Position numbers and translations under genes: made by a program. The notes under the pieces were generated by a model. It saw only the letters and a list, made by a program, of their open reading frames with translations. It did no database searches and was not told the origin of the DNA. A stretch of 64,000 nucleotides of DNA, taken from contig JBLWUQ010000001.1 of the NCBI GenBank assembly GCA_048268845.1, positions 372,001-436,000 on the forward strand. The letters are read 5' to 3'. How positions within the stretch are numbered: the stretch's first letter is position 1; each line of letters begins with the position of its first letter. Shown here in pieces: positions 25,726-34,683 of this stretch. The stretch comes from Muriiphilus sp048268845 (GTDB taxonomy: Bacteria; Pseudomonadota; Alphaproteobacteria; Rhodobacterales; Rhodobacteraceae).

Positions 25726-27096
25726 ATGGTCTTTGCGCTTCTGTTTCTCGGGCTGTTGCCCATCGTGTTCTTCGGTGAGGTCTTTCCCGAGACGGCCACC
25801 GACGATGATGCCGACGCGCCCGATGCCGACGTCGATGCGGGCACGGTCGGCGTGACAGGCGATTTCCTCGACAGCATCGACCCGGATATGGAACGTGGGA
25901 CGCTGCTCGGCCTGACCGACGCCAGCGCTCCGGTCGCGCCCGTGACCGACGATGAACCGCCCGCAGAGCCGGGCGAAGACCCCGACGACATTCTCGACCC
26001 GGTCACGGACGATGAACCGCCCGCCGATCCCGATCCGGTGGACCCCGCCGATATCCTCGCGCCGATCCGCGACCCGGCGGACGAGTTCGCCATCGAGGGT
26101 GACGGGACCTTCCTGCAACAGATGCTGATGCGCGACAGCGATTCGGACGTCGGCGTCGGATTCCTCGGCACGAGGATCTACCTGACCGACGACATTCACC
26201 TGACCGGGCAGGACGATGTTTACGCCGAACCCGATGACGGCTTGCCCGGCACCGGCGCGGACACCCTGTCCACCTGGGACGGAACGCCGCTTCTGCACAG
26301 TCCGCACGGCATCACGGTGATCGACGGCGGCGCGGGCGACGATGACATCACCACCGGCGACGATGCGGCCTACGCCTTTGGCGGCGACGGCGACGACTCA
26401 CTGACAGCGGGCGAGGGCGTGGCCGCGCTGTTCGGCGGCAAGGGTGCCGATACCCTGACCGGCACCGACACCGGCCCGACCGCATGGCTTGACGGCGGCG
26501 AGGGTAACGACGCGTTGCAGGGCGGCGCGGCCGGCGAGGTCCTGAAAGGCGGCGCGCACCGGGCCGGCAGCGAGGCCGTGCCGGACGACGACTGGATCGA
26601 CGGCGGCGGCGGTGACGACATCATCCATGGCGGTTTTGGCGCCGACACCTTGTTCGGTGGCGACGGCGACGACGTGATCAACCATCTTGGCCGGGTGGAA
26701 GAGGACATCTCGTGGGAGAGGCACGATTACGGCTGGCATATCGACAACAATGCCGACAGGCTCGACGGTGGCGCAGGCAATGACACGCTGATCTTTGATC
26801 GCGCCGACACCGCCACCGGCGGCAGCGGCAATGATACCTTCTGGGTCTATTTCGACGGCACCTCGGGCAGCGGCGCGGCCGAGATCACCGATTTCGCGGT
26901 CGGTCAGGATTTCCTGCGCATCTCGCTCAACCCCGACGCCGACCACGGCGACGCCGCGCTGACCGTCGCGGCCACCGGCGACGGGCAGGACGCCATCGTC
27001 GCCATCAACGGCCAGCCGGTCGCGATGCTGCGCGGCGCGCCGGGGGCCAGCGTCAACGACGTCTATGTCGAGGTCGTGGAAAACGTCTTCGCCTAG
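25726..27096 (+). CDS. Membrane-anchored RTX (hemolysin-type Ca-binding repeat) protein
   Basis: 456 residues. An N-terminal transmembrane anchor (MVFALLFLGLLPIVFFGEVF) is followed by an extremely acidic Asp/Pro/Glu linker with two similar blocks (VTDDEPPAEPGEDPDDIL and VTDDEPPADPDPVDPADIL). Clusters of GGxGxDxLx calcium-binding nonapeptides start near residue 203 (GGAGDDDI, FGGDGDDSL, DGGEGNDAL, FGGDGDDVI, DGGAGNDTL). A C-terminal M10/serralysin-like segment (ITDFAVGQDFLRISL) ends the protein. No protease HExxH or pore-forming region is seen. A single N-terminal anchor is unusual for RTX proteins, which are normally released through type I secretion. The stop overlaps that of the convergent DUF1643 gene by 4 bp. 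Confidence 0.85.
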   Translation: MVFALLFLGLLPIVFFGEVFPETATDDDADAPDADVDAGTVGVTGDFLDSIDPDMERGTLLGLTDASAPVAPVTDDEPPAEPGEDPDDILDPVTDDEPPADPDPVDPADILAPIRDPADEFAIEGDGTFLQQMLMRDSDSDVGVGFLGTRIYLTDDIHLTGQDDVYAEPDDGLPGTGADTLSTWDGTPLLHSPHGITVIDGGAGDDDITTGDDAAYAFGGDGDDSLTAGEGVAALFGGKGADTLTGTDTGPTAWLDGGEGNDALQGGAAGEVLKGGAHRAGSEAVPDDDWIDGGGGDDIIHGGFGADTLFGGDGDDVINHLGRVEEDISWERHDYGWHIDNNADRLDGGAGNDTLIFDRADTATGGSGNDTFWVYFDGTSGSGAAEITDFAVGQDFLRISLNPDADHGDAALTVAATGDGQDAIVAINGQPVAMLRGAPGASVNDVYVEVVENVFA

Positions 27097-27599
27097 CGCC
27101 AGGGCTCCGGCTGCCTGGCATAGGCGATGTAAAGCGGGTGTTTCGGGTGGCCGTGCAGGCTCAACCCCAGATGAAACAGCGGCAAGCCAGTGCCGCGCAA
27201 CAACTGCTCCATCGCCGGGCCGCGCCCCAGATGCGCGCCATGCGTGCCCCAGGCGCAGATGATCTGATCGGCCCAGGGCGCGCTGTCCATGATCGCGGCA
27301 TCATTCTCCGGCCCGACCGGATCGACCGCCGCCCGCATCTTGCGCGGATCGGTATCGCGCCAGGCGAAGATGTTGGTGACCCGCACCGCGCCGAACCCCA
27401 AAGCCCGCGCCCGCCGCTCGCAGCGCTCGACGGTCGGGTCGTTCTGCACCTCGGTCGCCGTCGAGGGGTTGAGCATGATGAACAACGCCCTGCGCCCGCG
27501 CGCGTCCCAGGTGCGCGTCAGCAGATAGCGGTAGCGTTCGCAATCGGAATACACCGCCACCGAAGGTGCGTCGTCCTTGATATGCTCACGGATGATCAT
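27093..27599 (-). CDS. DUF1643 domain protein
   Basis: Soluble protein of 168 residues. The DUF1643 signature is clear: YLLTRTWDARGRRALFIMLNPST, then A-T-E-V-Q-N-D-P-T-V-E-R-C, followed by VRVTNIFAWRDTDP and the ICAWGTHGA segment. The family is widespread, often on mobile DNA, with no established function. The stop codon overlaps that of the convergent RTX gene through a CTAG tetramer (27093-27096). The next gene, deoA, is divergent. Confidence 0.85.
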   Translation of the reverse strand: MIIREHIKDDAPSVAVYSDCERYRYLLTRTWDARGRRALFIMLNPSTATEVQNDPTVERCERRARALGFGAVRVTNIFAWRDTDPRKMRAAVDPVGPENDAAIMDSAPWADQIICAWGTHGAHLGRGPAMEQLLRGTGLPLFHLGLSLHGHPKHPLYIAYARQPEPWR

Positions 27600-27693
27600 A
27601 CGCGGTTTGTGGCCGGATCGACCGCGATTGGCAAGCCAAGCCGCTTGCGGTTTTTTGCCATCCGGTCAAACTGATCGCAACCGAGGAGGCACC

Positions 27694-28998
27694 ATGCTGA
27701 TTTCCGAGATCATCCGGCACAAACGCGACGGCAAGACCCTTGGCGCGGACCAGATCGCCGCGATGGTTCAGGGCATTTCCTCCGGCGACGCCAGCGAAGG
27801 GCAGGTCGCTGCCTTCGCCATGGCGGTGTTCTTTCGCGGCATGGACCACGCCGAAGCGGCGGCGCTGACGCTGGCAATGCGCGACAGCGGCGATGTCTTC
27901 ACCTGGGACCTGCCCGGCCCGGTGATCGACAAGCATTCGACCGGCGGCGTCGGCGACAACGTCTCCTTGATGCTCGCCCCGATCGTCGCGGCCTGCGGCG
28001 GCTATGTTCCGATGATCTCGGGCCGCGGGCTTGGCCATACCGGCGGCACGCTCGACAAGATGGACGCGATCCCCGGCTATGTCACCCAGCCCGACAACGC
28101 GCTGTTTCGCCGCGTGGTGGCCGAGGTCGGCTGCGCCATCATCGGCCAGACCGCAGCACTTGCCCCCGCCGACAAGCGGTTCTACGGCATCCGCGACGTG
28201 ACCGCGACGGTCGAGAGCGTGCCGCTGATCACCGCCTCGATCCTGTCGAAAAAGCTCGCCGCCGGGCTGGGCGGGCTGGTGATGGACGTGAAATGCGGCA
28301 ACGGCGCCTTCATGGACGACCGCGCGCGCGCCGTCGAACTGGCCGAAAGCCTCACCGGCGTCGCGCGCGAGGCGGGGCTGCCCTGCAATGCGTTGATCAC
28401 CGACATGAACCAACCGCTCGCCAGCGCCGCGGGCAACGCGCTCGAGGTTGTGAACGCGGTCGATTTCCTGACCGGCGCGCATCGCGACAGGCGGCTCGAA
28501 ACCGTCACACTGGCGCTGGCGGGCGAAATGCTGGCGCTGTCCGGGCTGGCGGCAGATCGCAAGGCCGGGTTGGCAAAGGCCACCGAAGCCCTGACCTCCG
28601 GCGCCGCCGCCGAAGTGTTCGGCCGGATGGTGGCCGCACTCGGCGGGCCGACAGATTTCACCGAGAACCCCGCGCAGCATCTGGCCAGCGCCAAGCTGAC
28701 GCGCCGCGTCAGCGCCCCCGAAAGCGGACATGTTACCACGATCCAGACCCGCGACATCGGCCTTGCGGTGGTCGAACTTGGCGGCGGGCGGCGGGTCGCG
28801 AGCGACGAGGTGAACCCGGCGGTCGGCCTGACCGCGCTGGTCGATCTGGGCGAGCCCATCGCCAAGGGCGATCCGCTCTGCCTGATCCACGCCGACAGCG
28901 AGGCCGCGGCGGACGCCGCCGAGGCGCGGGTGCTGGCGGCCTACAATATCGGCGCGGCGCAACCCGTGCCGGACCCGGTCCTGCAGGTCATTGACTGA
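27694..28998 (+). CDS. deoA: Thymidine phosphorylase
   Basis: Pyrimidine-nucleoside salvage enzyme, 434 residues, splitting thymidine with phosphate. It starts MLISEIIRHKRDGKTLGADQ and contains the signature HSTGGVGDNVSLMLAPIVAA, SGRGLGHTGGTLDKMDAIPG and DVKCGNGAFM. The phosphate loop Lys-Ser region and the C-terminal alpha/beta domain (VELGGGRRVASDEVNPAVGL) are complete. GAGGAGG precedes the ATG at 27694. Its stop is immediately next to the stop of convergent truB, with no base between. Confidence 0.95.
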   Translation: MLISEIIRHKRDGKTLGADQIAAMVQGISSGDASEGQVAAFAMAVFFRGMDHAEAAALTLAMRDSGDVFTWDLPGPVIDKHSTGGVGDNVSLMLAPIVAACGGYVPMISGRGLGHTGGTLDKMDAIPGYVTQPDNALFRRVVAEVGCAIIGQTAALAPADKRFYGIRDVTATVESVPLITASILSKKLAAGLGGLVMDVKCGNGAFMDDRARAVELAESLTGVAREAGLPCNALITDMNQPLASAAGNALEVVNAVDFLTGAHRDRRLETVTLALAGEMLALSGLAADRKAGLAKATEALTSGAAAEVFGRMVAALGGPTDFTENPAQHLASAKLTRRVSAPESGHVTTIQTRDIGLAVVELGGGRRVASDEVNPAVGLTALVDLGEPIAKGDPLCLIHADSEAAADAAEARVLAAYNIGAAQPVPDPVLQVID

Positions 28999-29904
28999 TT
29001 ACCGGTTGAACACCCGGCTCGGGTGCAACTCGCCGGCGCGGTAGATGCCCACCGCCACCGCCTTGCCCTCGAACGATGCCCAGGCCTCGTCGCCATATTC
29101 GGCGTCCGGGGTGATCACCATGCCGGGGTTGCCGTGGCGCAACTTCGCAGCACCTTCGGCGGTGCATTTCAACTCCGGCAGATCGTCCAGCCCGTCCTCG
29201 AGCGGACGCAGATAGGCATCGAGTTCGGGCGTCCTCGCAAGGCTCTCGATCAGATCCATGCCGATCCCGTCCTCGGCATCGAACGGCCCCGACCAGACCC
29301 GGCGCAGACTGACGACATGGCCATGGCACCCCAGCGCCTCGCCCAGATCGCGGGCGATGGCGCGCACATAACCGCCCTTGCCACAGGTCATGTCCAGCAC
29401 GACATGGTCGGGGTCCGGCCGCTCGACCATGCTCAGCTCCTCGACCCAGAGCGGGCGCGCGGCGATCTCGAAGTCCTCGTCGTCGCGCGCCAGCTTGTAG
29501 GCGCGCTCGCCGTCGATCTTCACCGCCGAGAACTTCGGCGGCACCTGCATGATGTCACCGACAAATGCACCCAGCGCCGCATTGATCTCATCATCCGAAG
29601 GCCGCAGATCGGAGGTCGCGATCACCTCGCCCTCGGTGTCGTCGGTGTTGGTAGCCTGCCCGAGCCTGACGGTGAAGCGGTAAGCCTTCAGCGAATCGGT
29701 GATGTAGGGAACCGTCTTGGTCGCCTCGCCCAGCGCAATCGCCAGAACTCCGGTCGCCTCGGGGTCGAGCGTGCCGGCATGGCCAGCCTTCTTCGCGTCG
29801 AACGCCCAGCGCACCTTGTTCACGACCGCGTTCGAGGTGATGCCGGCGGGCTTGTCCACGACCAGCCAGCCATGAACGTCGCGCGCATTCTTCCTGCGGG
29901 CCAT
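28999..29904 (-). CDS. truB: tRNA pseudouridine(55) synthase
   Basis: TruB, 301 residues, which makes pseudouridine 55 in the T-loop of tRNAs. It shows the N-terminal HGWLVVDKPAGITSNAVV, the catalytic box GHAGTLDPEATGVLAIALG (Asp nucleophile), the KAYRFTVRLGQATNTDD segment and a C-terminal PUA-like tail. The ATG overlaps the rbfA stop by one base (TAATG), so the two are translationally coupled. In many genomes rbfA-truB continues into rpsO-pnp; here about 3.8 kb separates truB from rpsO. Confidence 0.96.
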   Translation of the reverse strand: MARRKNARDVHGWLVVDKPAGITSNAVVNKVRWAFDAKKAGHAGTLDPEATGVLAIALGEATKTVPYITDSLKAYRFTVRLGQATNTDDTEGEVIATSDLRPSDDEINAALGAFVGDIMQVPPKFSAVKIDGERAYKLARDDEDFEIAARPLWVEELSMVERPDPDHVVLDMTCGKGGYVRAIARDLGEALGCHGHVVSLRRVWSGPFDAEDGIGMDLIESLARTPELDAYLRPLEDGLDDLPELKCTAEGAAKLRHGNPGMVITPDAEYGDEAWASFEGKAVAVGIYRAGELHPSRVFNR

Positions 29905-30329
29905 TAGGCGTCCCCGTCGTCGTCGGTTTCCCGCCCGCTTGCCACGTCGCGCCGGACCGTCTCGTCGGAAAACAGGCGGCGGGTTTCGTCAAGCTGGTCA
30001 AAGGTCTGGTCGATGACAAAGCGCAGATCGGGCGTGAACTTCATGCTCGTCACCTTGCCGACCACCCGGCGCAGCTCGCCCTTGTTGCGCGCCAGCGCCT
30101 TGACCGCCTCGTCCGCGTTCTTGCCACCCAGCGGCAGCACATAGGCGGTCGCGATCCGCAGATCGGGCGTGATGCGCACCTCGCCCACGGTGATCGACAT
30201 GCGGTTGAGGTCGGGGTCATGGATCTGCCCCTGCATCAGCGCATCAGACAGCGTGCGCCGGATCAGTTCGGCGACGCGAAGCTGGCGCTGCGACGGGCCT
30301 TTCGGGGTATGGGACGGGTTCTTTGCCAT
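29904..30329 (-). CDS. rbfA: Ribosome-binding factor A
   Basis: RbfA, 141 residues, a cold-shock-related factor for 16S rRNA 5'-end maturation. The KH-like fold is recognised from RVAELIRRTLSDALMQG, MSITVGEVRITPDLRIATAY, KFTPDLRFVIDQTFDQ. An acidic tail (GRETDDDGDA) follows, common in alphaproteobacteria. The start MAKNPSHTPKG at 30329 is preferred over an upstream in-frame ATG because it matches family length. The divergent dapB start is 70 bp away. Confidence 0.93.
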   Translation of the reverse strand: MAKNPSHTPKGPSQRQLRVAELIRRTLSDALMQGQIHDPDLNRMSITVGEVRITPDLRIATAYVLPLGGKNADEAVKALARNKGELRRVVGKVTSMKFTPDLRFVIDQTFDQLDETRRLFSDETVRRDVASGRETDDDGDA

Positions 30330-30399
30330 GGCGCGCCATGTATGCCCGATTGCCTGTCTAGGCAACAGGCCTTAGGACGGGACAAAACGGGAGAGCGAC

Positions 30400-31209
30400 A
30401 TGACGGACGTGCCGGGCATCGTGATCAACGGCGCATCGGGCCGGATGGGCCGGATGCTGGTGAAACTGGCAAGCGAAAGCCCGGCGGTGCGGCTGGTCGG
30501 CGTGCTTGAGCGTGCGGGCCACGACTGGATCGGGCGCGACATCGGCGAGGCGATGGGCGGGGCTGCGCTGGGCGTGACCGTCACCGACGACCCGCTCGAG
30601 GCGATGGCAAAGGCGCAGGCAGTGATCGACTTCTCCGCGCCCGCCGCGACCGTGGCGCTGGCCACCATCTCCGCCCAGGCCCGCGCCGTGCATGTCATCG
30701 GCACCACCGGACTCACCGCCGATGACATCGCGAAACTCGACGCCGCCGCGCGCCACGCCACCATCGTGCGGGCCGGAAACATGAGCCTTGGCGTCAACCT
30801 GCTGGTCCAGCTGACCAGAAAGGTCGCCGCCGCACTGGACGAGGCCTTCGATATCGAAATCGTCGAGGCCCACCACAAGCACAAGGTCGACGCCCCCTCC
30901 GGCACCGCGCTGATGCTGGGCGAAGCCGCCGCCGAAGGGCGCGGCGTGCAACTGGGCCGCATCGCCGACCGGGGCCGCGACGGCATCACCGGCGAACGCA
31001 TCGACGGCCATATCGGCTTTTCCGCGATCCGGGGCGGCGACATCGTCGGCGAGCATGAGGTGATCTTCGCAGGCGCAGGCGAGCGCATCGTCCTGCGCCA
31101 CATCGCCACCGACCGCGAGATCTTCGCGCGCGGCGCACTCAAGGCAGCACTCTGGGGGATCGGGCAGAAACCCGGCAGCTACGACATGATGGACGTGCTC
31201 GGTCTCTGA
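30400..31209 (+). CDS. dapB: 4-hydroxy-tetrahydrodipicolinate reductase
   Basis: DapB, 269 residues, NAD(P)H reductase of the diaminopimelate/lysine pathway. The nucleotide-binding loop INGASGRMGRMLVKLA is at the N-terminus; the substrate signature E-A-H-H-K-H-K-V-D-A-P-S-G-T-A and the C-terminal G-E-H-E-V-I-F-A-G segment are intact. It feeds both peptidoglycan DAP and lysine. It lies divergent from rbfA. Confidence 0.96.
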   Translation: MTDVPGIVINGASGRMGRMLVKLASESPAVRLVGVLERAGHDWIGRDIGEAMGGAALGVTVTDDPLEAMAKAQAVIDFSAPAATVALATISAQARAVHVIGTTGLTADDIAKLDAAARHATIVRAGNMSLGVNLLVQLTRKVAAALDEAFDIEIVEAHHKHKVDAPSGTALMLGEAAAEGRGVQLGRIADRGRDGITGERIDGHIGFSAIRGGDIVGEHEVIFAGAGERIVLRHIATDREIFARGALKAALWGIGQKPGSYDMMDVLGL

Positions 31210-31218
31210 CCGCCCGTC

Positions 31219-31266
31219 CTTCATCTTGGCCAAAATACTCCGGGGGTCTGGGGGTGGAACCCCCAG
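31219..31266 (-). repeat. Interspersed intergenic repeat, copy 2
   Basis: On the minus strand a CTGGGGG-TTCCA-CCCCCAG hairpin (31248-31266) is followed by CCCCCGGAGTATTTTGGCCA and AGATGAAG (to 31219). It matches 18664-18692 with about three differences. A second small hairpin, CCTGCG-CGC-CGCAGG (31275-31289), lies beside it. It sits between the stops of dapB and the convergent DUF1674 gene, so it may also act as a 3' end structure. Confidence 0.75.
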
Positions 31267-31310
31267 CGCGAAAACCTGCGCGCCGCAGGCGCAACGCTTG
31301 GCTCCTCCGA

Positions 31311-31487
31311 TCAGAAATCGACCGCGATGCCCTTCTTCTCCCAATCGCCATAGCGCACCGGCTCCGGCCCGTCGCGGCCGCCAAGCTCGGTCGGCAGCGG
31401 TTTCGCCTTCACCTTGCGCCGCTCCTCGGCCTCGGCCAGCGCGCGCAGGGCTTCGGGGGGCAGGTCTGGTCGGGTCTCGTCACTCAT
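31311..31487 (-). CDS. DUF1674 small protein (SDHAF4-like)
   Basis: 58 residues, MSDETRPDLPPEALRALAEA..., ending with the DUF1674 signature L-G-G-R-D-G-P-E-P-V-R-Y-G-D-W-E-K-K-G-I-A-V-D-F. In mitochondria the homologous SDHAF4 helps assemble the flavinated SdhA subunit; a similar role in this bacterium is an inference from homology. The gene is short but the C-terminal motif is highly specific. It is divergent from rsmB. Confidence 0.88.
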   Translation of the reverse strand: MSDETRPDLPPEALRALAEAEERRKVKAKPLPTELGGRDGPEPVRYGDWEKKGIAVDF

Positions 31488-31554
31488 GCCGGGCTTCCTT
31501 GTGCTCTGGCGATGATATAGGCCGCTTCGCAACCATTGGCAAAGGACAGGGCGC

Positions 31555-32826
31555 ATGGTGGACAAGGCGACAAGGCCGCGCAAACAGGCGGTCGACCTGA
31601 TGGGTGACGTGATCGAGGAACAGCGGCTGCTGTCCGAAGTCCTGCCGCGCCGGGTCGAACGCCTGGCCCCCGAAGATCGTGCCCGCACCCAGAGGCTGGT
31701 GACGATGGCGCTCAGGGTGATGGACCGCTCCGACCGGATGCTCGGCCCGCATCTGAGCAGGCGCCCGCCGATCCGGGTGATGAACCTGTTGCGGCTGGGG
31801 GTTGCCGAGATCTGCGAGGCCGGCGAGGCGGCGCATGGCGTGGTGAATTCGGCAGTCGAGATTGCGCGCGCCGACACCAAGACCGCGGGCATGGCCGGGC
31901 TGGTCAACGCCGTGTTGCGCAAGGTGGCCGTCGATGCCGAGAAGTGGCACAGCCTGCCGGTGCCGCGCCTGCCGAAATGGCTGCGCAAGCCGCTGATCGA
32001 CGATTTCGGCAAGGCGGCGGTCGAGGCGATCGAGGCGGCGCATTACGCCGGGCCGCCGCTCGACCTGACCGCCAAGGGCGACCCGGCGGCGCTGGCCGAG
32101 GCCGTGGGCGGCACGCTCCTGCCAACCGGATCGGTGCGGCTGGCGGTCGGCGCGCAGGTCACGAAACTGCCCGGCTTTGCGGCGGGCGACTGGTGGGTGC
32201 AGGACGCCGCCGCCGCGCTGCCGGCGAAGGTCCTCGACCCGCAACCGGGCGAGGCGGTGCTCGACCTCTGCGCCGCGCCGGGTGGCAAGACCATGCAGCT
32301 TGCCGCCGCCGGGGCGGACGTGACCGCCGTCGATATCTCCGCCTCGCGGATGGCGCGGCTGACCGAGAACCTTGCGCGCTCCGGGCTGACGGCCACGACC
32401 ATCGTGGCCGACGCGCTGGAATACGAGGGCGGGCCGTTCGATGCGATCCTGCTCGATGCGCCCTGCAGTGCCACGGGCACGATTCGCCGCCACCCCGATC
32501 TGCCCTATGCCAAGGACGGCTCGGACTTTCCCGGCCTGTTCAAGTTGCAGGAACACCTGATCGACCGCGCGCTCGGCCTGCTGAAACCCGGCGGGCGGCT
32601 CGTCTTCTGCACCTGTTCGCTGCTGATCGACGAGGGTGAGGAACAAGTGCGCGACGCGCTTGCCCGCCACCCCGGCCTGCGCGTCGACCAGAGCGCGCTT
32701 GCCCGTCCCGGCATCGACCCTGCCTGGATCGGGCCCGAGGGCGGCTTGCGCCTGCGCCCGGATTTCTGGGCCGACCGGGGCGGGATGGACGGCTTCTTCA
32801 TCGCTTGCCTTGTCACGCCTGAATAG
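31555..32826 (+). CDS. rsmB: 16S rRNA m5C methyltransferase (RsmB/Sun family)
   Basis: 423 residues. An N-terminal NusB-like helical domain (RRVERLAPEDRARTQRLVTM..., GMAGLVNAVLRKV) is joined to a SAM-dependent RNA m5C methylase. SAM motif I is VLDLCAAPGGKTMQLAA, and the two cysteines of the mechanism are in LLDAPCSATGTIRRHPD and FCTCSLLIDEGEEQV. RsmB modifies C967 of 16S rRNA in E. coli; the exact target here is assumed. It precedes the heparinase-like gene on the same strand. Confidence 0.93.
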   Translation: MVDKATRPRKQAVDLMGDVIEEQRLLSEVLPRRVERLAPEDRARTQRLVTMALRVMDRSDRMLGPHLSRRPPIRVMNLLRLGVAEICEAGEAAHGVVNSAVEIARADTKTAGMAGLVNAVLRKVAVDAEKWHSLPVPRLPKWLRKPLIDDFGKAAVEAIEAAHYAGPPLDLTAKGDPAALAEAVGGTLLPTGSVRLAVGAQVTKLPGFAAGDWWVQDAAAALPAKVLDPQPGEAVLDLCAAPGGKTMQLAAAGADVTAVDISASRMARLTENLARSGLTATTIVADALEYEGGPFDAILLDAPCSATGTIRRHPDLPYAKDGSDFPGLFKLQEHLIDRALGLLKPGGRLVFCTCSLLIDEGEEQVRDALARHPGLRVDQSALARPGIDPAWIGPEGGLRLRPDFWADRGGMDGFFIACLVTPE

Positions 32827-32917
32827 GCGATGACTCAACCGGCGCATCGCGATAGCATGCGCGTCAAGAACCCGATAAGGGACAACGGTACCCGCGTATC
32901 CGAGCCGAGGCAGCCCC

Positions 32918-34669
32918 GTGCCACGTCATGATCCATGGTCAGCGCGCCGAACGCGCTGGATGAACCGCTGGCACGCGCGCCGGGCTGCACGGGCGCGCCC
33001 GGCGACCGGGTTTGTCTCGCAGCCCGAACCCCGCACCATCGGAAGCTACGCCAAGGGCCGGCAACTGGTTGCGGGCAATATCCTTCTGGCCGGACATCTG
33101 GTGCAGGCACCCGATCAAATGGTCTGGGATGCCGCACAGCCTTCGCCGGCGTTTTCCGAGGCGCTGCACGGGTTCGGCTGGATGGACGATCTGGCAGCCC
33201 TTGGGGATCGCGCCGCACGGCTGCGCGCACAGGCCTGGACATCGGGCTGGATCGACCGCTTCGGGCGGGGCGCCGGGCCGGGCTGGACGCCGGACCTGAC
33301 CGGGCGGCGGCTGATCCGCTGGATCAACCATGCGCTGTTCGTGATGTCCGGGCAGGAAACCACCGAGTCGCAGGCGTTCTTTCGCTCGCTCGGCCAGCAG
33401 ACGATCTTTCTGGCGCGGCGCTGGCCGGTGGCCTCGCCCGGTCTGCCCCGGTTCGAGGCGCTGACCGGGCTGATCTATGCCGGGCTGTCGCTGACCGGAA
33501 TGGAAGAGCACGTCGCCGCGGCGATGCAGGGGCTGGCGCGCGAATGTCGCGAACAGATCGACGCCGAGGGCGGGCTGCCGACTCGCAACCCCGAGGAACT
33601 GCTCGAGGTCTTCACGCTGCTCAACTGGGCCTCGCTGGCGCTCGCTGAAAGCGGGCGGATGGCGCAGGCCGAGCACCTTGCGGCAATCGAGCGGATCGCG
33701 CCGACCCTGCGCGCGCTGCGCCATGCCGATGGCAGCCTGGCGCGGTTTCACGGTGGCGGGCGCGGGGCCGAGGGGCGGCTGGATCAGGCGCTGGCGACCT
33801 CGCGGGTGCGCGCCGGGGTGAACGCGGGGCTGGCGATGGGCTACGCCCGGCTGTCGGGCGGGCGCACCACGTTGATCATCGACGCCTCGCGCCCGCCGGT
33901 CGGGGCGGCTTCGGCCAATGCCCATGCCTCGACGCTGGCGATCGAGGTCACGTCGGGGCGGCGGCCCCTGATCGTCAGTTGCGGTTCGGGCGCCGAGTTC
34001 GGCGAGGACTGGCACAAGGCCGGGCGCGCGACGCCGTCACATTCGGTGCTGGGGCTCGATGGCTATTCCTCGTCGCGGCTGGGTGCGACCCGCCGCACCG
34101 GCGCGGGCGAGCGCGCGCTTCTGTTGCGCAATCCCGAAACCGTGAACGCACAGGAACTGGTCGATGACGGCATGGTCGGCATCGTCACCGGGCATGACGG
34201 CTATGTGCCCAGTCACGGGCTGGCCTATATGCGGCGGATCGAGATGACCGCCGATGGGCGCGTGATCACCGGCGAAGAGACGCTGGCGGCGGTGTCCGAC
34301 GATGAGCAGCAATTGTTCGACCGGGCGCTGGCGGCGACCGGGCTGATCGGCGTGCGCTATTCGATCCGGTTTCACCTGCACCCCGATGTCGATGCCGCCG
34401 TCGACCTTGGCGGCACCGCGGTGTCGATGATGCTCAAAAGTGGCGAGATCTGGGTGTTCCGCTATCACGGTGCGGCGGATCTGTCGGTCGAGGCCGGGAT
34501 TTACCTTGAAAAGGGCCGGCTGAAGCCGCGTGCGGCGAAACAGGTGGTTCTATCCGGCGCCGCAATGGACTATGCGACCCGCATCGGCTGGACGCTGGCC
34601 AAGGCGCAGGACACGCCCGTGGGGCTGCGCGACCTTGTGCGCGACGGACCGGCGGGATTGCCAGACTGA
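32918..34669 (+). CDS. Heparinase II/III family protein
   Basis: 583 residues. An N-terminal alpha/alpha-toroid region (about 60-300, e.g. DLTGRRLIRWINHALFVMSG, NPEELLEVFTLLNWASLAL) is followed by a heparinase II/III beta domain starting near GGRTTLIIDASRPPVGAAS with SANAHASTLAIEVTSGRRPL. These proteins are lyase-fold polysaccharide enzymes; the substrate in Rhodobacteraceae is unknown and no signal peptide is visible. The start is taken as GTG 32918 (MPRHDPW); an ATG at 32960 (MNRWHAR) is a reasonable alternative. It sits between rsmB and purH, 14 nt before the latter, a family-typical order as I recall it. Confidence 0.82.
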   Translation: MPRHDPWSARRTRWMNRWHARRAARARPATGFVSQPEPRTIGSYAKGRQLVAGNILLAGHLVQAPDQMVWDAAQPSPAFSEALHGFGWMDDLAALGDRAARLRAQAWTSGWIDRFGRGAGPGWTPDLTGRRLIRWINHALFVMSGQETTESQAFFRSLGQQTIFLARRWPVASPGLPRFEALTGLIYAGLSLTGMEEHVAAAMQGLARECREQIDAEGGLPTRNPEELLEVFTLLNWASLALAESGRMAQAEHLAAIERIAPTLRALRHADGSLARFHGGGRGAEGRLDQALATSRVRAGVNAGLAMGYARLSGGRTTLIIDASRPPVGAASANAHASTLAIEVTSGRRPLIVSCGSGAEFGEDWHKAGRATPSHSVLGLDGYSSSRLGATRRTGAGERALLLRNPETVNAQELVDDGMVGIVTGHDGYVPSHGLAYMRRIEMTADGRVITGEETLAAVSDDEQQLFDRALAATGLIGVRYSIRFHLHPDVDAAVDLGGTAVSMMLKSGEIWVFRYHGAADLSVEAGIYLEKGRLKPRAAKQVVLSGAAMDYATRIGWTLAKAQDTPVGLRDLVRDGPAGLPD

Positions 34670-34683
34670 CCAAGGAACACCAG

